From positions 1-32,220 of the forward strand of contig JAQXAY010000151.1 of the NCBI GenBank assembly GCA_029252685.1: a DNA stretch of 32,220 nucleotides, written 5' to 3'. This document shows, piece by piece, positions 16,756 to 26,621 of this stretch. This DNA comes from Saprospiraceae bacterium. Lineage in GTDB: Bacteria > Bacteroidota > Bacteroidia > Chitinophagales > Saprospiraceae. The notes below the pieces were generated by a model. That model worked only from the letters and a program-made list of their open reading frames with translations, ran no database searches and was not told the origin of the DNA. Numbering within the stretch: position 1 is the stretch's first letter; each line of letters begins with the position of its first letter. The position numbers and the translations under genes were made by a program.

Positions 16756-17109
16756 ATGAATAAAGAGGACACTACACTAGAAAAATTATTACTGACTGTT
16801 CCTAAAAAGGAGCGGGAACGTATCAATAGTATTAACTGGACAAAACAGCGCTTGCTTGACGGTATTCAGGAAGCTAAGGACAATATGAAATACGATCTAC
16901 AATTTGGGATTCCTTGGATCCTGATGTATGGATTTTCTCATTTCACCTTTGGCCTTACTCCTTTAACAATCACAGTGCTAGTGCTCGGCTTCGGTTATTT
17001 TTTATTCGTAATGGCAAGAAGGGGTTCTTATGGCCTGAATAGGCGGAAGAGAAAGATCTTCGAACACCTCTTGACTTTAAGAGATGATGATGGACACAAA
17101 CAAGTATAA
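16756..17109 (+). CDS. Two-helix membrane protein of unknown function
   Basis: The 117-residue protein has a charged N-terminal helix (KKERERINSINWTK), two transmembrane helices at about 48-66 and 69-87, and a basic cytoplasmic tail (RRKRKIFEHL). Both ends are hydrophilic, so a hairpin with N- and C-termini in the cytoplasm is likely. I recognise no family with confidence. It starts 3 bases after the second CFFCG gene and its last 26 bases overlap the DUF1232 gene, so it belongs to the same transcript; whether it works with the ABC unit is unknown. Confidence 0.7.
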   Translation: MNKEDTTLEKLLLTVPKKERERINSINWTKQRLLDGIQEAKDNMKYDLQFGIPWILMYGFSHFTFGLTPLTITVLVLGFGYFLFVMARRGSYGLNRRKRKIFEHLLTLRDDDGHKQV

Positions 17110-17461
17110 AAAATCCTTTTCTGAGCCTAAATTATGGGGTAAAATAGCCCGCTTTGGGAAGCAAATAGGAAGCAAAGGTGTTTACTCAGTTTTGCTATTG
17201 TACTTTGCATATAAACGAACAGACACTCCAAGATGGGCAAAGAATATTATTATAGGGGTAGTTGGATATTTTATATCTCCAATTGATCTAATCCCCGATC
17301 TTACTCCTTTCATAGGGTACACAGATGATCTCAAGCTTCTCGCCGTTGCAGTTGGCACCTTAGCAGCCTATATCAATCCAGCCGTCAAAATTCAAGCCAG
17401 AGAAAAATTAGAATCTTGGAATCTCGATGTTGAAGGGAATGTAAATCTTAGGATTCAATAA
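17084..17461 (+). CDS. YkvA-family (DUF1232) membrane protein
   Basis: The 125-residue protein contains the DUF1232 signature YFISPIDLIPDLTPFIGYTDDL, split here as YFISPIDLIPD then LTPFIGYTDDL, at about residues 62-83. A hydrophobic stretch precedes it (IIIGVVGYF). The family is widespread and its function is not established. Three successive ATG codons (17084, 17087, 17090) could start it; the first is used here. It overlaps the upstream two-helix gene by 26 bases in another frame and ends 10 bases before pepP, so it is in the same run. Confidence 0.82.
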   Translation: MMMDTNKYKKSFSEPKLWGKIARFGKQIGSKGVYSVLLLYFAYKRTDTPRWAKNIIIGVVGYFISPIDLIPDLTPFIGYTDDLKLLAVAVGTLAAYINPAVKIQAREKLESWNLDVEGNVNLRIQ

Positions 17462-17471
17462 TTGGCTGCCT

Positions 17472-18743
17472 ATGAGATATGATACAATAGCACCTATATT
17501 TTTTAAGAAGAATCGAGCACAATTACTCGAGAATTTAGAGGCGGGTGCTATGGTATTTATGCTGGGCAACACCAACGTTCCAAAAGCAAAAGATATCGTA
17601 TATCCATTTTTGCAGAGACCTGATTTTTTCTACATGACTGGTGTTGATCTTCCAGATTGTGCTTATCTATTACTTCTGGATGATCAAAAGAAAATAAAGG
17701 AAGAGATCCTGTTTTTACCAGGGGAAACCTCCTTATATCACATCTGGACTGGAAGGATGGACTTTATCAACTCAATACTTCAGCAAAAACAATTTTTGAG
17801 TTATTCTTCTATGGATAAGATTCAGCTGAGCCTGCAAAGGTTTGCGAGTCAAGCTACTCAAATTCATACTAGTTTCCCGAATGATCCAGTACAGGTAAGT
17901 CTTTTATCTCTTGATTCATTTGCTAAGTTATTAGACTCCGAACCGATTTTTTCATTGGATAAGCGAATTGAAAAATTTCGTTGTATCAAATCTCCTTTAG
18001 AGCAGGCATTGATCCGGCGGGCAGTTGGTATTACAAATGCCGGACTACGGGCGGTAATACCTAAGATCAGACCTGGTGTAAAAGAATATGAACTTGAGGC
18101 TCAATTGAATTATACCTTTGCTGTGGAGCAGGCTAGTGGCTTTGCTTATCCGCCTATTATTGCTAGTGGAATCCGTAGCAATATTTTGCATTATGATGTG
18201 AATAATGCCACATGTAAGGATGGTGATTTATTGCTCATGGACGTGGGTGCAAGTTATGCGAATTACAATTCAGATATCACACGTGTTTTTCCTGTGAATG
18301 GGCGGTTTACTCCTCGACAACGTAAGGTTTATATTCAAGTTTTGAATACTTTGAAAACCTTAGAAGGTATCATTAAGCCTGGTCTGGCTTGGAGTGATCT
18401 TGAACTAGTTTTGAAGGAACTTATAGAAGAGAGCCTGCAGGAACTTGGCTTGATAGATAAAAATGATCTTAGGCATCAAGATGCGAATCAGCCTCTGTAT
18501 AAAAAGTTTATGGTCCACAGTCTTGGCCATCATCTCGGTTTAGATGTCCACGATAATAAATCCGATTCAGAGTTTTTCTCAAAAGGAATGGTCCTTGCTT
18601 TAGAGCCTGCAATATATCTACCGAAGGAGGGTTTTGGAATTCGCTTGGAGAATGATATTCTGATTACAGAATCAGGCGCAACAGTTCTTTCCGCCTCTAT
18701 TCCTATTGAACCAGATGAGATAGAGGAACTTATGGGTGCATAA
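17472..18743 (+). CDS. pepP: Xaa-Pro aminopeptidase (M24B)
   Basis: The enzyme removes N-terminal residues that precede proline. The 423-residue protein has an AMP_N domain (about 1-165) and a pita-bread M24 domain (about 175-420). The five dinuclear metal ligands are visible: D257 (LLMDVGA), D268 (NSDITR), H353 (SLGHHLGLDVHD), E378 (LALEPAIY) and E393 (RLEND). There is no signal peptide, so it is cytoplasmic. It closes the plus-strand run that begins with the ROK kinase and is followed at once by a terminator shared with atpC. Confidence 0.93.
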   Translation: MRYDTIAPIFFKKNRAQLLENLEAGAMVFMLGNTNVPKAKDIVYPFLQRPDFFYMTGVDLPDCAYLLLLDDQKKIKEEILFLPGETSLYHIWTGRMDFINSILQQKQFLSYSSMDKIQLSLQRFASQATQIHTSFPNDPVQVSLLSLDSFAKLLDSEPIFSLDKRIEKFRCIKSPLEQALIRRAVGITNAGLRAVIPKIRPGVKEYELEAQLNYTFAVEQASGFAYPPIIASGIRSNILHYDVNNATCKDGDLLLMDVGASYANYNSDITRVFPVNGRFTPRQRKVYIQVLNTLKTLEGIIKPGLAWSDLELVLKELIEESLQELGLIDKNDLRHQDANQPLYKKFMVHSLGHHLGLDVHDNKSDSEFFSKGMVLALEPAIYLPKEGFGIRLENDILITESGATVLSASIPIEPDEIEELMGA

Positions 18744-18780
18744 AAAAAGACTGACCAAATGAATGGCCAGTCTTTTTTTA
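18742..18780. terminator. Bidirectional terminator between pepP and atpC
   Basis: AGACTGACC (18748-18756) pairs with GGCCAGTCT (18765-18773) with one internal A-C mismatch. It is flanked by a run of A on the left and T on the right. The convergent genes on both sides can each use it. Confidence 0.85.
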
Positions 18781-18801
18781 TTTTCCTAAATAAAAGGTGT
18801 G

Positions 18802-19053
18802 TTAAGCACCTTCAACTCCTTGTACAAGAAGGGCAACAACATTGTTGTTTACTTCAATGAAACCCTTTGTTATGGTGAAGTCCATTTTCTGACCATCGGT
18901 CTTAGTGATACTTACTTGCCCAGCGCCTAGTGATGAAACTATGGCTGCGTGGTTTTCTAGTATCTGAAACATTCCACTTGTACCGGGTACTATTACAGAT
19001 GATATTGTACCATCAAATATTTCCTTGTCCGGAGTTAATACAGATATATTCAT
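18802..19053 (-). CDS. atpC: ATP synthase F1 epsilon subunit
   Basis: The epsilon subunit is part of the central stalk that couples rotation to ATP synthesis. At 83 residues it contains only the N-terminal beta-sandwich (MNISVLTPDKEIFDG; GTSGMFQILENHAAIVSSLGAG) and lacks the C-terminal helical hairpin that inhibits ATP hydrolysis in E. coli and Bacillus. Short epsilon subunits are known in Bacteroidota and Chlorobi. It follows atpD by 23 bases and shares its promoter. Confidence 0.93.
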   Translation of the reverse strand: MNISVLTPDKEIFDGTISSVIVPGTSGMFQILENHAAIVSSLGAGQVSITKTDGQKMDFTITKGFIEVNNNVVALLVQGVEGA

Positions 19054-19076
19054 ATCAGTGATATTCGGATTTTCAA

Positions 19077-20621
<1,545 letters not shown>

Positions 20622-20645
20622 TTATTGGATTCTCAAAATTCGGCT

Positions 20646-20675
20646 CAAAGGTAAGTAAATTGTAACATATTGCAA
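20646..20675 (-). promoter_or_regulatory. atpD-atpC promoter
   Basis: On the minus strand TTG (20675-20673) is followed after exactly 19 bases by TACCTTTG (20653-20646). This matches both elements of the Bacteroidota housekeeping promoter. The start would be near 20640, about 43 bases before the ATG. Confidence 0.6.
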
Positions 20676-20779
20676 GGCTTTTTTGTAAAAAATTTAATTG
20701 GTTTTCAAGTGTTTATAATTTCAACATTTTGGCTTAGAGAATCTTAGAAGATTGTTTGGTTTTTAGGGTTGTTTACCTA

Positions 20780-21970
20780 TTAATTGTTGGCGTAGTCAAG
20801 TGCCTTTAAAATTATTGAACAAGCCTTTTCGATTTCTTTTTTTGTGATAATTAGTGGAGGAGCGATGCGAACGGACTCAGTATTGAATAAAAACCAGTCG
20901 ACAATAAGGCCATTTTTGAGGCAAAAATCAATGACCTTTTGGACTCGATCAAAACTGTCTAATTCCATGGCCATCAGAAGCCCTGCAGATCTAAAATCCT
21001 TGATAAGAGGATGCTTTAGTAAGGTCCTGAAATGCGTCTCTTTTTCTTTAACTCCCTCAACTAATTTTTCATCTAGGATAGTTTTCAGGCAGGCAACTGC
21101 TGCTGCACAATTCACAGGGTGTCCTCCAAAAGTAGTGATATGTCCTAGGATTGGATCTTCAGACAGCGCACGCATATTCTCTTGGCTGCTTATGAATGCA
21201 CCAATTGGCATGCCGCCACCCATTCCTTTTGCCAATAATAGGATATCGGGGATAACATTGTATTGCTCAAAGGCCCATAGGCTTCCGGTTCTTCCATAGC
21301 CAGCTTGAATTTCATCGAAGATCAAAAGAGCACCAACTTCGGTGCAGCGCTCTCGGACTGCTCTTAAGTAGCAGGCCTCTGGTTTTCTTACGCCCCATTC
21401 TCCCTGCACAGTTTCAATTATAACTGCTGCGGTTTTTTCTGTGATAGTAGACAAGTCCTCAAATACATTATACTCAATGTGCGCTATACCAGGAAGTAAT
21501 GGATAAAATGCTCGGGTATAATCCGTTGGGTTCATCAAGGAAGCTGCACCTTGAGTAGAACCGTGGTAGGCCTTTTTACAGGCAACAATCTCTGCTCGTC
21601 CTGTTTTGCGCTTTGCAAGCTTCATAGCACCTTCGGTGGCTTCACTTCCAGAGTTTACATAATAAACACTATTGAGTTGTTCTGGTAGTTGCGCTGTCAG
21701 TAAAGTCGCTAATTCTACTTGTGGGGCAAGTACATATTCCCCATAAACCATGGTATGCAGGTATTTGTCTAACTGTTCTTTAATTGCTTGGATCACGGCT
21801 GGATGCCTGTGTCCAATGTTCGAAACACCAATTCCAGAGATGAGATCCATCATCTTTGTACCATCAGGTTTTATAAGATAAACACCTTCTGAAGTCTCTA
21901 TTTCCAACATCAATGGAAAAGAACTTGTAGGTGCCATATGTTTTAAGAAGAGTTGTCTAGTATTTAGCAT
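20780..21970 (-). CDS. Class III PLP-dependent aminotransferase (ArgD/ornithine-aminotransferase-like)
   Basis: The 396-residue enzyme is a fold-type I aminotransferase that uses pyridoxal phosphate, the group containing acetylornithine, ornithine and 4-aminobutyrate aminotransferases. It shows the phosphate-binding NSGSEA (106-111), AYHGST at 134-139, the cofactor-nitrogen aspartate D219 in FDEIQAGYGRTG, the Schiff-base lysine K248 in LLLAKGMGGGMP, and TTFGGHP (279-285). No arginine-pathway or lysine-pathway genes are nearby, so substrate cannot be assigned; it is often annotated simply as aspartate aminotransferase family protein. It is a single-gene unit with a possible own promoter. Confidence 0.9.
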   Translation of the reverse strand: MLNTRQLFLKHMAPTSSFPLMLEIETSEGVYLIKPDGTKMMDLISGIGVSNIGHRHPAVIQAIKEQLDKYLHTMVYGEYVLAPQVELATLLTAQLPEQLNSVYYVNSGSEATEGAMKLAKRKTGRAEIVACKKAYHGSTQGAASLMNPTDYTRAFYPLLPGIAHIEYNVFEDLSTITEKTAAVIIETVQGEWGVRKPEACYLRAVRERCTEVGALLIFDEIQAGYGRTGSLWAFEQYNVIPDILLLAKGMGGGMPIGAFISSQENMRALSEDPILGHITTFGGHPVNCAAAVACLKTILDEKLVEGVKEKETHFRTLLKHPLIKDFRSAGLLMAMELDSFDRVQKVIDFCLKNGLIVDWFLFNTESVRIAPPLIITKKEIEKACSIILKALDYANN

Positions 21971-22059
21971 GAAGCGAAATTAAGCATAAAAAATCAGTCA
22001 ATTTTAACTTGTCGGACAACATTAATTTGGTTAATTACGTATTTTTAATGAATCCTTAT

Positions 22060-22067
22060 CAAAAATA
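22060..22067 (-). promoter_or_regulatory. Possible -7 box for the aminotransferase gene
   Basis: Minus-strand TATTTTTG matches TAnnTTTG, giving a start about 83 bases before the ATG at 21970. No good -33 box is seen at 19 bases, so support is partial. Confidence 0.3.
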
Positions 22068-22091
22068 GATGTTTTCAAGGCATATATATCT

Positions 22092-22099
22092 TAGATTTG
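22092..22099 (+). promoter_or_regulatory. Probable -7 box for the GH25-TPR-thioredoxin run
   Basis: TAGATTTG matches TAnnTTTG, with only a T-run (TTTT at 22072-22075) near the -33 position. It lies about 24 bases from the divergent -7 box of the aminotransferase gene and about 50 bases from the ATG at 22155. Confidence 0.4.
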
Positions 22100-22154
22100 C
22101 TATCCACAAAATATCTTGCTTATTAAGGAATAAAGCGATTTTATTGTAAAGTTT

Positions 22155-22880
22155 ATGTTGAACCTATCCAAAACAATTCTGCTCTTTTTAGCAGGCCTTA
22201 CTATTATTTCGTGTCAGGTGGATACGAAAAGAAAGAATGATTATTCCATTCAGGGTGTTGATGTTTCCCACTACCAAAAGCAGGTAGACTGGAACTTAGT
22301 TGCTGGACAAAACATAAGCTTTGCCTTCATTAAATCCACAGAAGGCTTAGAATTTAAGGATACCATGTTTAATAAAAACTGGTCCTTTTCCAAAAAGGCC
22401 AATATGGTCCGTGGTGCTTACCATTTCTTTCGACCAACCTTAGATGTAAAGACACAGTTTGAGAATTATAAAGATCATACTAACCTTATGGTTGGGGATA
22501 TGCCTCCAATCCTCGATGTAGAAGTTTATGATGGAGTATCAGATGATTCATTGACAGCAAGGGTACAGCGTTGGTTGACCTTGGCAGAGGATTATTATCA
22601 GGTAAAACCTGTATTGTACACCTATCAGAAGTTCTTCAATAAAACATTGCAAGGCAAATTCAATACCTATCCACTTTGGATAGCAAGATATAATAGATTC
22701 TTTGAACCGAATCTGGTCAATTCAGAATGGAAATTTTGGCAGTATGGAAACAAGGGTAATCTAGATGGGGTAGAAGGATATATTGACTTCAATGTATTCA
22801 GTGGAAGTATGGAGGAGTTGAAAGGTATGACCATACAATCCAACTATGAGCAGGAAGCAATTGAATTGATTGCTCCTTAG
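22155..22880 (+). CDS. GH25 lysozyme-like lipoprotein
   Basis: Glycoside hydrolase family 25 enzymes cleave the MurNAc-GlcNAc bond of peptidoglycan. The 241-residue protein has a lipoprotein signal with TIISC (C20). The GH25 barrel shows GVDVSHYQ (34-41) including D36, FIKSTEG (58-64), GAYHFF (87-92), the catalytic pair D121-x-E123 in PPILDVE, and WQYG at 195-198 with the closing strand IDFNVF. All main catalytic positions appear intact. As a lipoprotein it would act at the outer or inner membrane facing the periplasm, for cell-wall remodelling, or be surface exposed against other cells. It heads a four-gene run with short gaps. Confidence 0.9.
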   Translation: MLNLSKTILLFLAGLTIISCQVDTKRKNDYSIQGVDVSHYQKQVDWNLVAGQNISFAFIKSTEGLEFKDTMFNKNWSFSKKANMVRGAYHFFRPTLDVKTQFENYKDHTNLMVGDMPPILDVEVYDGVSDDSLTARVQRWLTLAEDYYQVKPVLYTYQKFFNKTLQGKFNTYPLWIARYNRFFEPNLVNSEWKFWQYGNKGNLDGVEGYIDFNVFSGSMEELKGMTIQSNYEQEAIELIAP

Positions 22881-22901
22881 TTTGACTGAAAATATAGAAT
22901 C

Positions 22902-23435
22902 ATGTATCGACCTCTGCTCATCCTCTTCTTAGTATGTGTTTCCTGTTCTAAAAGTTTACAAGCTCAACAGGCCTTGAACCAACAAGAATTATTGGATAGT
23001 ATCCATATCTTGGATGAGATACTTCAGCATGCGGAAGATGTTAATGATGATATCGAAGCAGCAAATCGTTATATCAACCTGGTCGAACAACTATCCAAAT
23101 TATATGCAAGCTGTCAACAAGTTCCTGAACTCTTATTTAGGGCGGGAGATGTGAGCGTAGGCTTGGCTACTTATGATCGGTCCCTACAACTTTGGGAACA
23201 GCTGATCATACAATATCCAGCTCATGCATTAAACCCTAGAGCCTTGTTCTTTCAGGGTTTTGTATTAGACACTAAAATGGGTCAAGATGCCTTGGCAAAG
23301 ACAAAATATGAATCCTTTATAAATAAGTATCCAAGGCATGAATTAAATGCCAATGCCAGCTTGTTATTGAGTCAGTTGGGACAGAGTGATATGGATCTTT
23401 TAAAGCAATTTAAAACGGACAATAAGCAACGATAG
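22902..23435 (+). CDS. Secreted tetratricopeptide-type protein
   Basis: The 177-residue protein has a signal peptide: either cleavage after LQAQ at about 22, or a non-canonical lipobox ending at C15. The remainder is helical, and residues about 80-160 resemble TPR units of the YbgF/outer-membrane-assembly type (AGDVSVGLATYDRSLQLWEQLI then TKYESFINKYP, given as fragments). TPR domains bind protein partners; the partner is unknown. It lies 21 bases after the GH25 gene and 2 bases before the first thioredoxin-fold gene, so it is almost certainly co-transcribed. Confidence 0.78.
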   Translation: MYRPLLILFLVCVSCSKSLQAQQALNQQELLDSIHILDEILQHAEDVNDDIEAANRYINLVEQLSKLYASCQQVPELLFRAGDVSVGLATYDRSLQLWEQLIIQYPAHALNPRALFFQGFVLDTKMGQDALAKTKYESFINKYPRHELNANASLLLSQLGQSDMDLLKQFKTDNKQR

Positions 23436-23437
23436 TT

Positions 23438-24568
23438 ATGAGAATAATATTGATGATAAGCCTGTGGGTCGGTCTACAAATACCAATGTTTGCAGGAATA
23501 AATTTTTTTGAAGGGAGCTACGAAGAGGCCCTTGCGCTTGCGAAGGAAGAACGTAAGATTATATTTATCGATGCTTATGCTTCTTGGTGTGGTCCTTGTA
23601 AAGTGATGGCAAAGAATGTATTTACACAGCAGGAGGTTGGGGATTACTATAATTCCAATTTTATAAACTTGAAACTGGATATGGAAAAAAAGGAGGCAAC
23701 AGCATTCAAGCGTTCCTTCTCCGTATCAGCATATCCTACACTCTTTTTTATAGATGGTGAAGAAAATCTAGTCCACAAGATTGTTGGTGGTCAGAACGGA
23801 GCTGGTTTGATCGGTGCGGGTGAATTGGCAATGTCCAAGTTTGATGTTTCAACAGACTATGCTGCAGACTACGAAGCTGGGGAGAGAGACCCTGCGTTTA
23901 TCTATGAATACGTGAAGGCACTGAATGCTTCCAATAAGAATTCATTGCCAATTTCTAATAAGTATTTGATCACGCAGAAAGACCTAAGTACGGACTTCAA
24001 TCTCTCCTTTATCTATGAGGCAAATGTAGCCTGTGATTCCAGGATTTTTAGCTTGTTTGAAAAGCATAAAGATCAACTGGTTGCTATGTATGGCAAAGAT
24101 GCTGTACAAAAGAAAATAAAGTCGGCTTGCACAAATACGATGAAAAAGGCCTTAGAATATGACTCTCAAGATCTATTGGAGGAGGCCCATGAAAAGTATG
24201 CAAGGCATGCGCCTAAAAAGGATGCCCTGCGTTTTGAGTTGGAGTCTTCTATTCGATTTGAGCGCGACAGAGATGCCTACGAAAAGATGCTGAGCCTTAT
24301 CAAAAAACTCAATAAATCTTGCTTAAAGGAGGACGCTAAAGCAAAGATTAAGTGGTCCAAAGAGTTGGATGTGTATGCACACGATTTTAGAGATTTTGAA
24401 GATTATGCACTCAAACTAGCAGAGGAGGCCGTAGAATTGGAAGAAAGTCTATCCAATTGGCAACACTATTATGATTTACTCGTTACCTACAATGAATACA
24501 GTGCAAACTCGAGCTATACAAAAAGGATCCAGGAGGTCGAGCTCATATTGGATGCTTTAAATCAGTAG
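23438..24568 (+). CDS. Thioredoxin-fold periplasmic protein with long helical C-terminal part (copy 1)
   Basis: The 376-residue protein has a signal sequence (about 1-19) and a thioredoxin domain (about 22-135) with the active site WCGPC (50-54) and the cis-proline P100 in AYPTLFF. About 240 further residues are charged and helical, with no motif I recognise. The spacing EEALALAKEERKIIF before the active site is typical of the DUF255/thioredoxin-like group that keeps periplasmic thiols reduced or isomerises disulfides. It follows the TPR gene by 2 bases. A paralogue follows. Confidence 0.88.
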   Translation: MRIILMISLWVGLQIPMFAGINFFEGSYEEALALAKEERKIIFIDAYASWCGPCKVMAKNVFTQQEVGDYYNSNFINLKLDMEKKEATAFKRSFSVSAYPTLFFIDGEENLVHKIVGGQNGAGLIGAGELAMSKFDVSTDYAADYEAGERDPAFIYEYVKALNASNKNSLPISNKYLITQKDLSTDFNLSFIYEANVACDSRIFSLFEKHKDQLVAMYGKDAVQKKIKSACTNTMKKALEYDSQDLLEEAHEKYARHAPKKDALRFELESSIRFERDRDAYEKMLSLIKKLNKSCLKEDAKAKIKWSKELDVYAHDFRDFEDYALKLAEEAVELEESLSNWQHYYDLLVTYNEYSANSSYTKRIQEVELILDALNQ

Positions 24569-24596
24569 TAGATCACTACTTTAATACTTACTATAA

Positions 24597-25763
24597 ATGA
24601 AAAACTATTTAATTATTCTTTTCTGCTTTTTAGGCGTTCAGCTAATTGGACAATCTCAAATCTCCTTTGTAGAAGGAACTTGGGAAGAGGTCCTCGAAAA
24701 GGCTAAAGAAGAAAATAAAATCATATTTGTTGATGTATATGCTACCTGGTGCGGCCCTTGTAAGATGATGGCAAAGGAAGTGTTCACACAGCAGAAAGTT
24801 GCTGATTTTCACAATGCAACGTTCATTAATGCAAAATTTGATGCAGATACAGAAATAGGTGGTGCCGTAGCTAATCAGTTTGAAGTTAGTGCTTTGCCTA
24901 CCTTCTTATATGTTGATGCATCTGGCGAGTTAGTGTCTAAGACGCTAGGCTACCAAGAGGCAGATCTTTTTTTGGAAAATGGACGCAAAGCTTCTGTAAT
25001 AGCAACTGACTTCGCAGAATACCAAGTCAAGTATGAAGCTGGTGATCGTTCTCCAGAATTTATGGCGAAGTATTTGGATCTCTTAAACACAAAAGGTGAA
25101 ACGGATGCCTGTAGAGGCATTCTGGGTGAAATGATTGCTACGGATGATTCTTGGAAGACTGCTGAGATTATGGATGTCTATGTTTCCATCATGGAACCTG
25201 CTGATTATGATGATCTTTTTGTTTTCTTCCTGAATAACCAAAAGGATTTCAAGGCATTTGTGGATAAAGATCGCATGGAATCTGTGATTGCAAACTACGT
25301 AGTCAATAAGACCTATGAGACCGCTACAGATATGAAGGATATGGCTGAACAGGCAGAGGTCTTGTTCAACAAATATATCCCGGAAAATGCGACTAAGTTT
25401 AGCTCCTTCGTTTGGATCTCTTATTATGAATCTGAAGAGGACTGGGATAACTACATCATTCATGTGGATAAGTACCTGAATGCAGCGGAAGCCAATGAAT
25501 ATGAATTGAATGCTTTTGCTTGGAATATCTATATGAATGTAGATAATTCAGCTTATTTAGAGAAGGGCCTTGAAATGGCACTTCAGTCTGTTGAAATAGA
25601 AGCGCAATTTGCAAATACAGACACAGTCGCTGCACTTTATTACAAATTGGGTAATAAAAAGAAAGCAAAAAAATATGCCAGAATTGCTATTGATATGGGT
25701 GTCGAAGAAGGCGCTGATGTCAGCGAAACAGAAGCACTGCTGGATAAGATTTCAGCGATGTAA
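24597..25763 (+). CDS. Thioredoxin-fold periplasmic protein with long helical C-terminal part (copy 2)
   Basis: A 388-residue paralogue of the preceding protein. It has a signal peptide ending LIGQ (about 1-19), the active site WCGPC (51-55), cis-proline P101 in ALPTFLY, and a C-terminal region of about 250 residues. The last part looks TPR-like (AALYYKLGNKKKAKKYARIA). The thioredoxin parts of the two copies align closely (VFTQQ, FINxKxD), while the C-terminal parts are much more diverged and more acidic here. The gap to copy 1 is 28 bases, and a strong terminator follows. Confidence 0.9.
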   Translation: MKNYLIILFCFLGVQLIGQSQISFVEGTWEEVLEKAKEENKIIFVDVYATWCGPCKMMAKEVFTQQKVADFHNATFINAKFDADTEIGGAVANQFEVSALPTFLYVDASGELVSKTLGYQEADLFLENGRKASVIATDFAEYQVKYEAGDRSPEFMAKYLDLLNTKGETDACRGILGEMIATDDSWKTAEIMDVYVSIMEPADYDDLFVFFLNNQKDFKAFVDKDRMESVIANYVVNKTYETATDMKDMAEQAEVLFNKYIPENATKFSSFVWISYYESEEDWDNYIIHVDKYLNAAEANEYELNAFAWNIYMNVDNSAYLEKGLEMALQSVEIEAQFANTDTVAALYYKLGNKKKAKKYARIAIDMGVEEGADVSETEALLDKISAM

Positions 25764-25764
25764 T

Positions 25765-25798
25765 AAAAAAGGCGACTGCACAGCAGTCGCCTTTTTTT
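25765..25798. terminator. Bidirectional terminator between the thioredoxin run and xth
   Basis: GGCGACTGC (25771-25779) and GCAGTCGCC (25783-25791) form a perfect 9-bp stem with a 3-base loop. It is flanked by A6 and T7. The T-run overlaps the stop codon of the convergent xth gene. Confidence 0.9.
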
Positions 25799-26567
25799 AT
25801 AGTTTCCAATCCAGCTTAAGCCAAACTGGGCAATGGTCTGAATGCACAGCATCGTTGTATTGGCCGGCATCTATAATCTTATCTTTTAGAGGATCTGAAA
25901 CCGATTGATAATCAATCCGCCAGCCTTTATTGTTCTTTCGAGCTCCTGCTCTGTAAGACCACCAAGAATACTCTACCTTTTCAGGATGCTTAGAGCGGAA
26001 GGCATCCGTGAATCCGGAGTCAAACCACTGGCTCATCCATTCGCGTTCTTCTGGCAAGAATCCCGAAGTTTTTTTGTTGCTTTTTGGATTGTGGATATCC
26101 ATCTCTGTATGGGCGATATTATAATCTCCTACAATGATTAGATTTGGTCGTTCCTTTTTTAGTTGATTGATCCAATTCTGGAAATCTGCTAGAAATTCCA
26201 TCTTCACCGTTTGACGAATATCGCCAGAGGTTCCGGATGGGAAATAGCAGTTTAAGATGGTCAGATCTCCAAAGTCTGTTCGGATGACACGACCTTCTTT
26301 GTCATAGGCTTCTATGCCGCATCCTTCGACAACTAAATCAGGGGCTTTCTTAGCAAAGGTAACCACGCCGGAGTAGCCTTTTTTCTCCGCAGAGTGCCAA
26401 TAGTCCTTGAATCCTCTGGCTTCAAATTCAGAGACATCTACCTGTTCTTGTTGTGCCTTACTTTCCTGAATACAGAATACATCAACGTCTACGCTGTCCA
26501 ACCAATTCAGGAGTTCTTTTTTTTGTGCGGCACGAATGCCGTTCACATTATATGATATAATATCCAA
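25797..26567 (-). CDS. xth: Exodeoxyribonuclease III / AP endonuclease
   Basis: This enzyme cuts DNA at abasic sites and removes 3' blocking groups in base-excision repair. The 256-residue protein has the ExoIII/APE1 motifs ISYNVNG, IQESK with metal-binding E35, CYFPSG (107-112), GDYNIAH with D148 and N150, WRIDY and SDHCP (D244, H245). Length is usual. The start codon is TTG at 26565-26567: an in-frame TAA lies a few codons upstream with no ATG between, and MDIISYNVNG matches the family N-terminus. It lies 54 bases past pxpC with no hairpin between, so it may be read from the pxp transcript. Confidence 0.93.
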   Translation of the reverse strand: MDIISYNVNGIRAAQKKELLNWLDSVDVDVFCIQESKAQQEQVDVSEFEARGFKDYWHSAEKKGYSGVVTFAKKAPDLVVEGCGIEAYDKEGRVIRTDFGDLTILNCYFPSGTSGDIRQTVKMEFLADFQNWINQLKKERPNLIIVGDYNIAHTEMDIHNPKSNKKTSGFLPEEREWMSQWFDSGFTDAFRSKHPEKVEYSWWSYRAGARKNNKGWRIDYQSVSDPLKDKIIDAGQYNDAVHSDHCPVWLKLDWKL

Positions 26568-26621
26568 TGCCTTATTTTTTTAGAAACTTACAAACAAAAA
26601 ATTGAATATAAAAGGAACAGC

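Noticed and set aside
20730-20760. Inverted repeat AATCTT/AAGATT downstream of the aminotransferase gene
   Set aside because: Six-base stem with a two-base loop and no U-tract; too weak to call a terminator.
20844-21299. Plus-strand 151-codon frame
   Set aside because: Antisense to the class III aminotransferase, which has all its catalytic motifs; composition looks non-coding.
25083-25463. Minus-strand 126-codon frame
   Set aside because: Antisense to the second thioredoxin-fold gene, with no motif and no promoter.
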